Of a stretch of DNA of 56,142 bases, positions 41,337 through 50,723 are shown piece by piece (position 1 is the stretch's first letter; the number at the start of each line of letters is the position of its first letter). The notes beneath the pieces were generated by a model. The model saw nothing but the letters and a program-made list of their open reading frames with translations, was not told where the DNA came from and ran no database searches. A program made the position numbers and the translations under genes. The stretch is taken from the NCBI GenBank assembly GCA_964511025.1, contig CAZEDK010000003.1:1-56142 (forward strand), written 5' to 3'. The stretch comes from CAZEDK01 sp964511025 (GTDB lineage: Bacteria > Patescibacteriota > Gracilibacteria > UBA1369 > GWF2-33-10).

Positions 41337-41671
41337 TAGATCAAATTTTTAATTATTAACAATCCAAATAACCCAACAATTGCAAAACCTGCAACTAAAA
41401 GAATTTTTGTCAGCCAGTTATGACGCGTTTCAGTCCAACTAATGACAGCAGTACCACCTGTATAAAAATTTGGAGGCTTTATTCCAGAAAATTGTTTTTC
41501 CGCTATCCAAAAAGACAACCCTATTAAAATCATTCCAATACCCAATCCAAAAAGGTGTTGTTCTTCTATGAAATCAACTTTGAACATTAATGCAGATAGC
41601 GAAGTGCCAACTCCAAGATATAAAACAAACGCCCACCATTTATCTAGCTTTAAATTTTCTAAAAATTTCAT
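41336..41671 (-). CDS. Small membrane protein within the hsd operon
   Basis: The 111-residue protein has three membrane helices (WWAFVLYLGVGTSLSALMF, HLFGLGIGMILIGLSFWIA and LLVAGFAIVGLFGLLII). It overlaps hsdM by 4 bases at its start and hsdS by 1 base at its end, so it is translated as part of the restriction operon. No known HsdR, HsdM or HsdS partner is a membrane protein. A role in locating the complex at the membrane is possible but speculative. Confidence 0.7.
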   Translation of the reverse strand: MKFLENLKLDKWWAFVLYLGVGTSLSALMFKVDFIEEQHLFGLGIGMILIGLSFWIAEKQFSGIKPPNFYTGGTAVISWTETRHNWLTKILLVAGFAIVGLFGLLIIKNLI

Positions 41672-43098
41672 AATTCAGCTTTTATAGATTCTAAAATTTG
41701 CTGACTTTCCTTAAAAGAAGCCTCCAGCATAGAAATCAACTCCTGGCTGGAATGCTCAATCACTTCTTCTTTTTTGTTAGGATTCTTAATATCTAAATCC
41801 CAGCCTCTCGCTTCAATTTCTTTGACTTTAACCTTCCAAACTTGATCACTTTCTTTGCGATCATTCCACCAAGCTTTAATTGGCTCGAACTCTCGAAGAT
41901 TGATCGGTTTTGTCTTGGAATAAGCCTTTACACCTTCTGACAATCTATGTTCGTAATACCAAACTTCCTTAGTAGGTTCGCCTTTCTGGAAAAAGAGCAA
42001 ATTTGTGGCAACTGTTGCATAAGGTGCAAAAACCGAATTAGGAAGCCTAATTATTGTATGTAGATTACATTCAGTGAGCCATTGTTCTCTGATTCTAGCC
42101 TTCACGCCTTCTCCCGTAAGTGAACCGTCAGGCAATACAATACCTGCACGACCATTCGGCTTAAGTAATTTCATAAATAACACCAAAAACAAATCCGCGG
42201 ATTCTTTAGTTTGAAAATTCTTTGGAAAATTTGCCAAAATTCCGTCTTTCACAGTGCCTCCGAAGGGAGGATTTGCAACAATCACATCCACACGTTCATT
42301 AGGCGAAATATCTTTAATCGGTCGAGAAAGAGAATCATCATGCCTAATATTTGTTGGTGCATTAATGCCATGCAAAATCATATTTGTCACACAAAGCATG
42401 TGAGGAAGGGATTTAAGCTCAACGCCCTGCACAGTCTGCTTGATAAATGTCTCATCCTCAGCAGTGTGTACTTCACTTTTGCGTAAATGTTCAATAACGG
42501 AGGTCAAGAATCCTCCAGTACCGCAAGCAGGGTCAAAAACCTGTTCGCCAAGCTTTGGGTTCACCATCTCCACAACGAAGCTAGTCAACGCTCTCGGAGT
42601 GTAAAATTCGCCTGCATTGCCTGCACTTTGCAGACTTTGAAGCAATTCTTCGTAAATGTGCCCAAACTGATCTTTATCCGCCTTACGGTTGAAATTCAGC
42701 TCATTAAGCTTATTGATGACCTTTCTCATTTGCGTACCGCTCTTCATATAGTTGTAACTATCTTCGAAAACTGCCTTTACGATAAAACCAGCTTCATTAT
42801 CCTTAGCAGTGTATGGAAACTCCTTAAAATTAGGAAAAAGCTTGTTATTTACGAAATTCAGCAGGTCATCGCCAGTCACACCCTCCTCGTTTGCCGCCCA
42901 ATTTCTCCAACGCAACTCTTCTGGGATTGGCGATTTATAATTTGGGTTTAAAGTCTCTCGTTCTGCTTCTTTTTCGTCGAAAATTTTTAAAAATAACATC
43001 CAACAAAGTTGTGAAAGCCTTTGTGCGTCGCCATCCACACCATGATCTTCACGCATGATATTTTGAATAGATTTGATAATTCCTGATAGGTTGCTCAT
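41668..43098 (-). CDS. hsdM: Type I restriction system methyltransferase subunit HsdM
   Basis: The 476-residue enzyme is an N6-adenine methyltransferase. An N-terminal helical HsdM_N domain (about 5-140) begins SNLSGIIKSIQNIMREDHGVDGDAQRLSQLCWMLFLKIFDEKE. The SAM-binding motif is VFDPACGTGGFLTSV and the catalytic NPPF motif is in VIVANPPFGG. It needs HsdS for target choice and protects host DNA, while adding HsdR forms the nuclease. Its start lies 12 bases after the hsdR stop. Confidence 0.95.
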   Translation of the reverse strand: MSNLSGIIKSIQNIMREDHGVDGDAQRLSQLCWMLFLKIFDEKEAERETLNPNYKSPIPEELRWRNWAANEEGVTGDDLLNFVNNKLFPNFKEFPYTAKDNEAGFIVKAVFEDSYNYMKSGTQMRKVINKLNELNFNRKADKDQFGHIYEELLQSLQSAGNAGEFYTPRALTSFVVEMVNPKLGEQVFDPACGTGGFLTSVIEHLRKSEVHTAEDETFIKQTVQGVELKSLPHMLCVTNMILHGINAPTNIRHDDSLSRPIKDISPNERVDVIVANPPFGGTVKDGILANFPKNFQTKESADLFLVLFMKLLKPNGRAGIVLPDGSLTGEGVKARIREQWLTECNLHTIIRLPNSVFAPYATVATNLLFFQKGEPTKEVWYYEHRLSEGVKAYSKTKPINLREFEPIKAWWNDRKESDQVWKVKVKEIEARGWDLDIKNPNKKEEVIEHSSQELISMLEASFKESQQILESIKAEL

Positions 43099-43110
43099 TT
43101 TTATAAAAAG

Positions 43111-45528
43111 TTAAAATGCATAAATCTCTTTTTCAAGGCTCTCCACTGCCTGCAAATACTGATCACGCCCACCAAATTCGTGAATAATTTCTATTGGCGA
43201 CCCATACTCTGAAAAAGGCTGAACACTCAAAATATTAATATCTTCAAGATGCTGCAATCCTTCATCTGCATATTTATCAAGCAAAGCCTCCAAAACCTCG
43301 CGAGCTTTTTCACTGTATTTATCAAAATAATCTTTCTTGCGTACATGATTGGCTCTTTCTTTACGGGTCATTAATTTCTTTTTCCCAAAAGCCACATGCA
43401 AAATCAGGTCAAACGGATCTAAATCCTGACCAATATCTTTTTGCAGCTCCTCAAGCATGACTCCTTGCTGACTCAACTCCTCCAAAATAAAATACTTCTT
43501 CTTATGCTTGTCCCAATTATTAATAAAATCATTGAGCGAAGAATATTCCTGTAAAATTTTCCTCTTCGTGTAATCTTTTAAAGATTCTGTTATTAACTTA
43601 CCATCAGCCCCCAAATACTGAGTTTGCTTATAAGCAAGGCTCACGGGGACACCATCAATATAGATTTTTTCCTTTTTTCCCTCGCCAATTTCTCCACCTT
43701 CGATAATTTTTGGTTTATTTGCAAAAATTTCATCATCTTCTTGCTGTTCTGTACTTTCATCGACTTGTAACGCATCATCTACAAAATCTTCGCCTTCTTT
43801 GATTTCCTTTACCTGTACTGGATCACCATCAAAATCTGGATCGGCAAATAGTTCGGTTACTTTGCGAAAATCAAGGATGGTAAAATGAGTTTTTCCAAAA
43901 TCTTCTTTAATACGAGAACCACGGCCAATAATCTGCTTGAACTCGGTCATTGAATTGATATTTGAATCCAACACAATAACCTTACAAGTCTGTGCATCAA
44001 CACCAGTCGTCATAAGTTTACTCGTTGTAACAATAGTCGGATAAAGCTTTTCAGGATCAATAAAATTATCCAATTCGGCTTTCCCTTCTTCGTTATCACC
44101 TGTAATACGCATAACATACTTACGGTTTGCTTTTACCAAATCGGCATTTTCATTCACCAAGGCCTGTCTCATTCTTTCTGCATGGTCAATATCTACACAA
44201 AAGACAATTGTTTTTGCAAACGGGTCGGTTGCTTCTAAAAATCGTGTAATCTCTTTGGCAACAGTTTTGGCACGCTCGGTTAAAACAATATTTCTATCAA
44301 AATCTTTAGTTGTGTAAATTTTATCTTCAATTTCTCGCCCTTCGCGGTCTCTGTCTGAAATACTTGGTCTATAACCACCAACATCCTTATCTAGCATAAT
44401 TTGCACCACCTTATAAGGAGCGAGAAAACCGTCATCGATACCTTGCTTAAGAGAATACATGTAAATAGGCTCGCCAAAATATTCCATGTTTGAAACATCC
44501 TTTGTTTCCTTTGGTGTTGCGGTCAAACCAATATGCGTAGCTGATGAAAAATAGGTTAATACTCTTCGCCAAGCTGAATTTTCTGATGCACTGCCACGAT
44601 GACATTCGTCAACAATTATAAGATCAAAAAAGTCAGGAGAAAATTGCTTAAATACATCATCAACCTCGTCATTACTGGTTAAAGACTGATAAAGTCCCAA
44701 ATATATCTGGTAAGCTTTATCAACTTTTTTGCTTTTTCCACCAATAGCTAAATTTTGTTTGTCTTGATATTCAATTGAGCCATGTTTTCCTGACAACTTA
44801 GCCATATTATCGCCAAAATGCTTAAAATCATTCGTCATAGTTTGATCCACCAAAATATTTCTATCCGCCAAAAACAAAATACGTTTAGCGGATCCAGCCT
44901 TCCATAATCTCCAAATTATCTGACCTGCAACAAGTGTTTTTCCAGTACCAGTTGCCATAACAAGTAAAATCCTTTTCTGCTCTTCCGCAAAAGCTTTCAC
45001 AGCTCTATTTATGGCAATTTCTTGGTAGTAACGAGGAGTTTTTCCTGAACCATCAGAATAATAAGGAATAGCCATGACTTCCTGAGTTTTTTTATCAATA
45101 TTTAAATTCTCTGTATAACGCTCATAAAGTTCTGCAGGCGAAGGCAATTCATGCATCTGCAATTCTTTTTCCTTTCCAGTCAAAAAATCATGCTCCAAAA
45201 AACCATCTCCGTTTGAGCTGTAAGCAAAAGGAATGTCTAACGTAGATGCATATCCCATGGCTTGCTGCATACCGTCTCCTACAGTATGGTTGTTATCTTT
45301 TGCCTCCACAATAGCAATCGGAAAATTACTCCTATAATAAAGCACATAATCAGCCTTTTTGGCTTTCCCACGCTTTACCAGCTTTTCTCTTATCTCAATT
45401 CTTCCCTGAGTAAAATAAACCTCCTCTCTTAATTGGGTCATTTCATCCCAGCCAGCTTTTTTAATGGCAGGTGTTATATATTTAGTACGAATATCCTGTT
45501 CCGATAAATTAGATTTCGAATCTGTCAT
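43111..45528 (-). CDS. hsdR: Type I restriction system nuclease/translocase subunit HsdR
   Basis: HsdR translocates DNA and cuts it when the target is unmethylated. The N-terminal PD-(D/E)xK nuclease shows Asp in KADYVLYY and Glu-x-Lys in AIVEAKDNNHTVGDGMQQAMGYAS. The helicase motor has Walker A VMATGTGKTLVAGQI, DECH in LIIVDECHRGSA, motif III GLTATPK and motif VI QIIGRGSRIKE. The protein is on the short side for the family. The ATG at 45,528 (MTDSKSNLSEQDIRTKYITPAIKKAGW) is preferred to a TTG 15 codons upstream, because the first form is typical and an inverted repeat (TTGGGTA ... TACCCAA) lies between the two. Confidence 0.95.
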   Translation of the reverse strand: MTDSKSNLSEQDIRTKYITPAIKKAGWDEMTQLREEVYFTQGRIEIREKLVKRGKAKKADYVLYYRSNFPIAIVEAKDNNHTVGDGMQQAMGYASTLDIPFAYSSNGDGFLEHDFLTGKEKELQMHELPSPAELYERYTENLNIDKKTQEVMAIPYYSDGSGKTPRYYQEIAINRAVKAFAEEQKRILLVMATGTGKTLVAGQIIWRLWKAGSAKRILFLADRNILVDQTMTNDFKHFGDNMAKLSGKHGSIEYQDKQNLAIGGKSKKVDKAYQIYLGLYQSLTSNDEVDDVFKQFSPDFFDLIIVDECHRGSASENSAWRRVLTYFSSATHIGLTATPKETKDVSNMEYFGEPIYMYSLKQGIDDGFLAPYKVVQIMLDKDVGGYRPSISDRDREGREIEDKIYTTKDFDRNIVLTERAKTVAKEITRFLEATDPFAKTIVFCVDIDHAERMRQALVNENADLVKANRKYVMRITGDNEEGKAELDNFIDPEKLYPTIVTTSKLMTTGVDAQTCKVIVLDSNINSMTEFKQIIGRGSRIKEDFGKTHFTILDFRKVTELFADPDFDGDPVQVKEIKEGEDFVDDALQVDESTEQQEDDEIFANKPKIIEGGEIGEGKKEKIYIDGVPVSLAYKQTQYLGADGKLITESLKDYTKRKILQEYSSLNDFINNWDKHKKKYFILEELSQQGVMLEELQKDIGQDLDPFDLILHVAFGKKKLMTRKERANHVRKKDYFDKYSEKAREVLEALLDKYADEGLQHLEDINILSVQPFSEYGSPIEIIHEFGGRDQYLQAVESLEKEIYAF

Positions 45529-45601
45529 TAATTGGGTAATATTGTGTTTTATTTTCTTCGCAATGATACCCAAAACTGCAATGATCTACAACTAGATATA
45601 C

Positions 45602-45985
45602 TTAAGAAATTTTCTCTAAACTCAACTCCCCTCCCTTCATATAAAGCTTTCCATCAATACACCTAAGCACATCTGCCTTCTCCTCTTTCCTACCTTGTTT
45701 TAAAATAAACTTTACATATTCAAAGTCATCCATCTGCTTAGCTTCAGCTCCATTCATCATTCTTTGCATCTGATTAAATTTCTCAATTTCTTGTTCAAGT
45801 TTTTTATTCAAGCGAAAGTGTTCTTTTTTAATACTGCATAAAATTTTTGCTATGCATTCAATTACTTTTTCCTCGGTAATATACTTTTCCTTACATACTT
45901 TATTCCCTCCATACTTAGTACATTTGTAGTATATATACATTTTCCCATGCCTATTTGTTTTCTCTTCAGCGGTTATTCCTGATCC
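45602..45985 (-). pseudogene. C-terminal remnant of a large serine recombinase
   Basis: The frame from 45,985 to a stop at 45,602 encodes GSGITAEEKTNRHGK-type sequence followed by YIYYKCTKYGG and CKEKYITEEKVIECIAKIL, then a coiled coil ending RCIDGKLYMKGGELSL. This is the zinc beta-ribbon and C-terminal tail of large serine recombinases (resolvase/integrase type). The catalytic domain is missing: directly upstream of GGATCA a stop codon follows, then the inverted repeat at 46,001. An ATG within it (45,940) could still start a 112-residue piece. It suggests that the adjacent restriction genes once travelled on a mobile element. Confidence 0.75.
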
Positions 45986-46302
45986 TAGCTATAATAGTCG
46001 TTATACCCGAAACAGTTCTGTGGCTGCTAGGTTACCCATGCAAAGCCAGAGCTTAATTTTCGGGTATAAAACTAAAAAAGTAAAATGTATGATAATGTGA
46101 ACGGCAAAATTAAAATACTACTATAAAATTTACTTAAAATATTTAACTTTAAGTCCTTTAAAAAAACAAACCTATGATTATTTTGCCAAAATATAAATGT
46201 TTGTTGATTTATATTCACTTTGCTAAATTTATTTATGTACAATCTTTATGCAAAAATAAAAAATCCAGCAATAAAAAATATAAATTAATAGTTTAAAGTA
46301 TT
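45986..46302. other. Gap with a 12-bp inverted repeat hairpin
   Basis: TTATACCCGAAA (46,001-46,012) and TTTCGGGTATAA (46,058-46,069) are perfect inverted copies enclosing 45 bases. A TATAAT at 45,990-45,995 on the plus strand points into the structure at the right distance for transcription to start near its first base. It could be an RNA hairpin or the junction left by an element. The other bases up to 46,302 are very AT-rich and show no gene. Confidence 0.6.
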
Positions 46303-47163
46303 ATGGAAAAGAAAAATCTTGCTCTTATTTGGATAATGATCCAAGTTGTGTTAACTGCTGGTCTAATTTTGCTAACAAAATATGTATTTAACTTAGGGAT
46401 TGAACCACTCAATTTTTCTTATCAAATTTTATTAGTTTCTGCTGTTTATCTTTTCGCTTATGCTTTAATCAAAGAGCCAAAAGCTTTATTGAGTATCGAT
46501 AAACAATCTATGCTTGCAATAGTACTTATTGGAATATTTGGAGGTGGTCTTACTTATGGTTTAGGTTCTCTCGGTTTACAAATATCTACTGCAATTAACT
46601 ATGCTTTTCTCATACAAACTACTATTTTTTTTACACCGATCCTAGCTTTCTTTTTTCTAAAAGAACATCTAAAACCACATAAGACTGTATTGATTTTCGC
46701 CTTATTAATTGGTTCATACCTCATTTCAACGAATGGGAAGCTGATTATTCCAAATATTGGCGATTTATACATTTTATTAAGTTCGATAGCATTCTCATTA
46801 GGTGTTATTTTTACGAAAATTGCTTTACGGAAAGTGCCAACATTAACTTTTTCGATGTATCGATCATTATTCGGCGGCCTCTCACTTTTATTATTCCTGC
46901 TTTTCATTAGAAAAGTTAATGTTGATTTTCACTGGTATTGGATATCTATCGTTGGATTAGTAATAGCTGCAGGAATATACTCAATGAACAAAACACTTGA
47001 GTATGGAACAGCCTCATACATGCAAATGATGTACATTTCCGTCCCCATCATAACTGCAATTTTTGCATATTTAATTTTGGGAGAATTGATGTCTCCAGTA
47101 CAAATAATTGGTGGAATTATAATTATAATATCAGTTTTTTTTGTGCATAAACTTGAAATATAA
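46303..47163 (+). CDS. EamA/DMT-superfamily transporter
   Basis: The 286-residue protein has ten predicted membrane helices in two halves, the EamA repeat plan of drug/metabolite transporters. Typical features are the first-half ending YAFLIQTTIFFTPILAFFFLKEHLKPHK and the second-half SYMQMMYISVPIITAIFAYLILGE, each with the conserved Glu at the helix end. Substrate cannot be deduced. It stands alone between two mobile remnants with no obvious operon partner. Confidence 0.85.
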   Translation: MEKKNLALIWIMIQVVLTAGLILLTKYVFNLGIEPLNFSYQILLVSAVYLFAYALIKEPKALLSIDKQSMLAIVLIGIFGGGLTYGLGSLGLQISTAINYAFLIQTTIFFTPILAFFFLKEHLKPHKTVLIFALLIGSYLISTNGKLIIPNIGDLYILLSSIAFSLGVIFTKIALRKVPTLTFSMYRSLFGGLSLLLFLLFIRKVNVDFHWYWISIVGLVIAAGIYSMNKTLEYGTASYMQMMYISVPIITAIFAYLILGELMSPVQIIGGIIIIISVFFVHKLEI

Positions 47164-47301
47164 AGAACAAAAAAATAAAAAAGAAAGGAACTTTAAGCTA
47201 AAAGATAAGTTTAGAACTAGTCAATACGGCTTTCTTGACAAAGCATGTTCTCCTAAAGTAGGTTTTATACCTTATTTCAATATAAAAACAATTCTTTTGT
47301 C

Positions 47302-47484
47302 ATGAACAACAGTTCAGAACAACATGGTCAGAATGGAGATGAAATTATTGTAGCCAACAAGACTTCGCCTACAATGACACCAATATTTCAAAGCGCAGAA
47401 CGCTTTAAAAACGTAGACATTGTAAATGCAAATGAAGATCATTTAGATGCTATTATCAGGGATTTCCGCCGAATAAGGATTTAG
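47302..47484 (+). pseudogene. Small gene interrupted by an IS
   Basis: A 60-codon frame starts MNNSSEQHGQNGDEIIVANKT and reaches DHLDAII just where the IS left inverted repeat begins (47,457). The final RDFRRIRI is IS sequence. Past the right IS end the bases 48,898-48,927 encode QGPNAIYLN and a stop, so the original gene probably encoded about 62 residues ending in that peptide. A clear target duplication is not seen, so a small loss occurred at the junction. The family is not recognised. Confidence 0.45.
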
Positions 47485-48895
47485 CTTGATTTTAAGTTAA
47501 ATATTTGATATAAAAGTGATGAATATTTCATTACAGTATGTCAAATGCAAAAACTTGTTTTAGAATTTGTTAAAGAGGATTATAGCTCATATACGCTAGC
47601 TCCTCTTCTCGTTAAATTTATGTCAGAGTTTCTAGGGCTGGAAACGTTATTTAAAGCCAATTTATCATTTAAAAAACGATTTTCACAGTTTTCAATTGAG
47701 AAATTAGCTTTTTTATCAGTGTTATTTATCCTTCTTGGGATGGAAAGATTTTCTCATGTATCAGATAAATGGATAAAAGAAACAGGATTAGCCAAAGTTA
47801 ATGGACTTAAGAACTTTCCTAAAAAAACTACTCTTTGTGATTTTTTAAATTTATTTACTGGATATCAAACAGAACAATTAAAAAGAGTTCATAAAATTCT
47901 ATTACAGCACAATACTGAATACTGGATGCCAAAACGAGGACCTTATTTTATTGATGTAGATTTAAATACTAAATCAGTAGAAGGCAAAAAAATAGAAAAA
48001 GCTAGTTTGGGATATAATAAAAAGAGAAGAGGAAGATTATGTCTACAATGGTCAAGAGGATTATTTTGTGGAATGCCATTTTGGTCAAAGCTTCATTCTG
48101 GCAATACAAATAGTATTCAAAGTTTAAAAAAAGATTTAACGTGGATTAAGCAGGAAATTACTGCTTATAGTCCTCACGCTTTATCTCAATTAATTGTACG
48201 ACTTGATGGAGGATATTGGTCTCCTGAACTTTTAAAAAATTTAGATTATCCATGGCTGATTCATGGACCAATGTTAAAAGAATTAGGTTGTGAAAATTTA
48301 ATAAAAGATAAAAATACAGAATGGAAAATTTTTAGTGATACAACTAAATTTATTGATATTGGTAGAAAAGATATTGGAAACAATTTAAATGTACGTGTTC
48401 TATTAATTAAACAACGAGAGCGATCACAAAAACTTTATTCTGAAAAAGCTAAAGTTAAATATATTTATTACGTATTAATGGCTAATCTATATCATTGGTC
48501 AGCTAAATCTCTTATTAAAGTATATCGAGGGAGACAGATTATTGAAAATCACTTTAAAGAAACTAACCAAGCTTTCTTTTCTAATAAACTCCCATCTGGT
48601 AGGTTAAGGTCGAATGAAGCATTCTTATGGTTTGTTACTATGGCCTACACTATCAGTTCTTTTTTTAAAAGAAGCAATTACTCCATCCTCTTGCCAGCAA
48701 ATGAGCTTCAAAAGCTTTCGACGTAAAGTATTAGAAGTACCTGGCAGTTTACTCGTCAACGCAAATCAAGTTACAATGCGGATCAACAAAAAAACTCCTA
48801 ACAACCTATTACTAAAAAATATAGTTTCTAAAATGAACAAATTGGCTTCATTAAACACTAAAACTACCAATTCTTAGATTTAGCGGAAATCCCTG
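47457..48895 (+). mobile_element. Insertion sequence with 13-bp terminal inverted repeats
   Basis: CAGGGATTTCCGC (47,457-47,469) and its exact inverse GCGGAAATCCCTG (48,883-48,895) bound a 1439-base element carrying one transposase gene with DDE motifs of the IS1380/IS4 type. No target-site duplication is visible at the outside borders (TTAT left, TACA right). The transposase has a frameshift, so the copy is probably inactive unless it uses programmed frameshifting. Confidence 0.85.
47545..48877 (+). pseudogene. DDE transposase (IS1380/IS4-like), frameshifted
   Basis: The main frame (47,545-48,726) encodes the catalytic core: DVDLNTKSVEGKKIEKASLGYNKKRRGR with the first Asp, VRLDGGYWSPELL with the second and VYRGRQIIENHFKETNQ with the Glu in the Y-R-E-K signature. 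It then stops at 48,724 after NELQKLST. The missing C terminus (RRKVLEVPGSLLVNANQVTMRINKK) continues in the +1 frame to 48,877. Skipping one T in the run at 48,716-48,718 restores NELQKLRRKVLEVPG, the expected junction. A one-base insertion is the simplest explanation. Confidence 0.85.
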
Positions 48896-48929
48896 TACAA
48901 GGGCCTAATGCTATATATTTGAATTAAGA

Positions 48930-49868
48930 TCATTTATTTAATGATCGAAAAACTGGAGATTGTTTACATTTTCTCAAACCTTTCAAGCGTATTTGTCTAA
49001 TCCTTTCTCTTGATAACTGCATACGTTTAGCAATTTGTCTCAATAACATATCTTGATCATCCTCTATACCAAATGACATTTCCAAAACTTGCTTTTCCTG
49101 TGATGTCAAATATCCGTTTTCCAAGGCTTGTAATATACTGTTTCTTATTTCATTACCACCAACTTCCATTTCAGGATTTATGCTAGCAGTATTTGGTGTA
49201 AACGATCCTCTATCACTTCTACCATATCTAGGTATAGCCTGCAACTCAACACCTACTCTTACCTCTTCTTCTTTTTTCAATATTGCTATTATATTGTCAA
49301 CACTTAATCTATTTAAGTGACCTGACTTTTGTCCTAATCGTTCTAAAATATGATATATTTGCTCTGCGCTAGGATTAGCTGTTTGCTGAGACATTAATAT
49401 TTTTTTTGCCCTATTTATCTTGCTAAGCGCATTTATAAGATATGCCGGTAATCTCACAGCGTTTCCATAATAGTGATTATCTCTTGCTTTTTCTATAGCC
49501 TGCCTTATCCAATAAGACATATATGTAATTAACCTATAGCCCCTCTTTACATCAAACTTAGAAATATTAAGCCAAACTGCGAAATCTCCTTCTTGTATCA
49601 AATCTTCGACCAAAACTTCATCGCTACCTCCATATCTTCTAGCTATTATAACAGACAGTCCATGCATATTCTGAATTATGACCTTTATAGCTTCTTGATC
49701 ACTAGGATCTGCTTGCGCTCTAGCTACCATTTTCGTTTCTTCCTCTACAGACCATATATTTGGACGTCTTTGCCCTTTGGCTAATTTTTTTCTCAATGGC
49801 TTCTCACAACAATCTTTAGAGGATTCCCCTTGACCAAATAAATCAATGTCTATAGTTAATTTAGGCAT
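48930..49868 (-). CDS. Divergent sigma-70 family RNA polymerase sigma factor
   Basis: The 312-residue protein has regions 2, 3 and 4 of the sigma-70 family and no region 1.1. Region 2 shows LVEDLIQEGDFAVWLNISKFDVKRGYRLITYMSYWIRQAIEKA, which fits the -10-binding helix, and region 4 has EKQVLEMSFGIEDD, LRQIAKRMQLSRERIRQIRLKGLRKCK. It departs from housekeeping RpoD in many otherwise invariant positions: GDFAVWLNISKFD in place of GxxGLxxAxxKFD, YRLITYMSYWIRQAI in place of FSTYAxWWIRQAI. It is likely an accessory sigma factor with its own promoters. It sits between an IS and tspO without an anti-sigma gene. Confidence 0.85.
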   Translation of the reverse strand: MPKLTIDIDLFGQGESSKDCCEKPLRKKLAKGQRRPNIWSVEEETKMVARAQADPSDQEAIKVIIQNMHGLSVIIARRYGGSDEVLVEDLIQEGDFAVWLNISKFDVKRGYRLITYMSYWIRQAIEKARDNHYYGNAVRLPAYLINALSKINRAKKILMSQQTANPSAEQIYHILERLGQKSGHLNRLSVDNIIAILKKEEEVRVGVELQAIPRYGRSDRGSFTPNTASINPEMEVGGNEIRNSILQALENGYLTSQEKQVLEMSFGIEDDQDMLLRQIAKRMQLSRERIRQIRLKGLRKCKQSPVFRSLNK

Positions 49869-49944
49869 GAAAATAATTAAAAAGGTTCAATTATTATTGT
49901 AAATACATATTATGTCAAATATTAGTCTTGTCCAAAATAAAATG

Positions 49945-49962
49945 TACCCTGAAAAGAGGGTA
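49945..49962. other. Hairpin upstream of the sigma factor gene
   Basis: TACCCT and AGGGTA face each other around a GAAAAG loop, in the gap between the sigma factor and tspO. It could be an operator or the terminator of the tspO transcript on the minus strand, since T-rich bases follow in that direction. Confidence 0.35.
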
Positions 49963-49992
49963 AAATATATAAAAGGAGTGTGAGAGTTCATA

Positions 49993-50466
49993 TTAAATAT
50001 TAATTTTCCATATTGAATAATTCAAAACTACAGCAAACGAAACCCAAAAAATATATGGTATTAATAAATAAGCTGCCTTTCGGTCAACTTTTGCAAACTG
50101 CCAAATTGTAAGAACTATAAATATCCAAAGTAAAATTATATCAACAAAAGCGTAAAAAGGATTTCGAAATCCAAAAAATAATATCGACCACAAGGCATTC
50201 AAAATAAGTTGAATATCAAAAATGACTAAAGGCGTAATTGATTTCCTATTTTTTGAAATCCAAATTTTATAAACTGCTATACCCATCATAGTATAAAGCA
50301 AAGTCCATACAGGAGCGAATACAAAGCTTGGCGGATTAAAAGATGGCTTATTAAGATAAATATACCAATCGGGAATAGATGAGACTGTAAAAATTGAACC
50401 TACTATGCCTGCCAACTGGCATATAATAATTGAGAATACTAATTTCTTAATACTTTTGATTTTCAT
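49993..50466 (-). CDS. tspO: TspO/MBR family protein
   Basis: The 157-residue protein has five membrane helices and the TspO signature: IPDWYIYLNKPSFNPPSFVFAPVWTLLYTMMGIAVYKIW in the first loop and second helix, with its Trp, Pro and aromatic cluster. TspO proteins bind porphyrins or other hydrophobic ligands and take part in stress responses. Further helices include ILNALWSILFFGF and VDIILLWIFIVLTIWQFA. It is followed 20 bases upstream by a Cys-rich small gene, apparently in the same minus-strand series. Confidence 0.93.
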   Translation of the reverse strand: MKIKSIKKLVFSIIICQLAGIVGSIFTVSSIPDWYIYLNKPSFNPPSFVFAPVWTLLYTMMGIAVYKIWISKNRKSITPLVIFDIQLILNALWSILFFGFRNPFYAFVDIILLWIFIVLTIWQFAKVDRKAAYLLIPYIFWVSFAVVLNYSIWKINI

Positions 50467-50486
50467 AAAAATTTAAAATTATTATT

Positions 50487-50714
50487 TTATTTATCAATCA
50501 AGATATTCTTATCTGGATAAGAGCACAAAATGTTATCCAAATATTCAATACCACAAAAATATTTACAAATTGAAATGTTTTTTACTGCACATTTATGATT
50601 ATTAGTACCATCAGCTTCATTCCATGGACATTTGCTTTGTTTCCATGGAATTTCATTCCCGGAATCAATATCAATATCCATATTGGCTCCATTTAATATT
50701 TTAATATTTCTCAT
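50487..50714 (-). CDS. Small Cys-rich hypothetical protein
   Basis: The 75-residue protein ends in a compact cysteine pattern: KCPWNEADGTNNHKCAVKNISICKYFCGIEYLDNILCSY. Five Cys and one His are spaced like a zinc or metal-binding knuckle. It has no signal peptide. Similar short proteins with CPWNE...HKCAVKN...CKYFCGIEYLD occur in other bacteria without known function. The gene starts 9 bases after the acetyltransferase gene ends on the same strand. Confidence 0.65.
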   Translation of the reverse strand: MRNIKILNGANMDIDIDSGNEIPWKQSKCPWNEADGTNNHKCAVKNISICKYFCGIEYLDNILCSYPDKNILIDK

Positions 50715-50723
50715 CGCAGTAAA

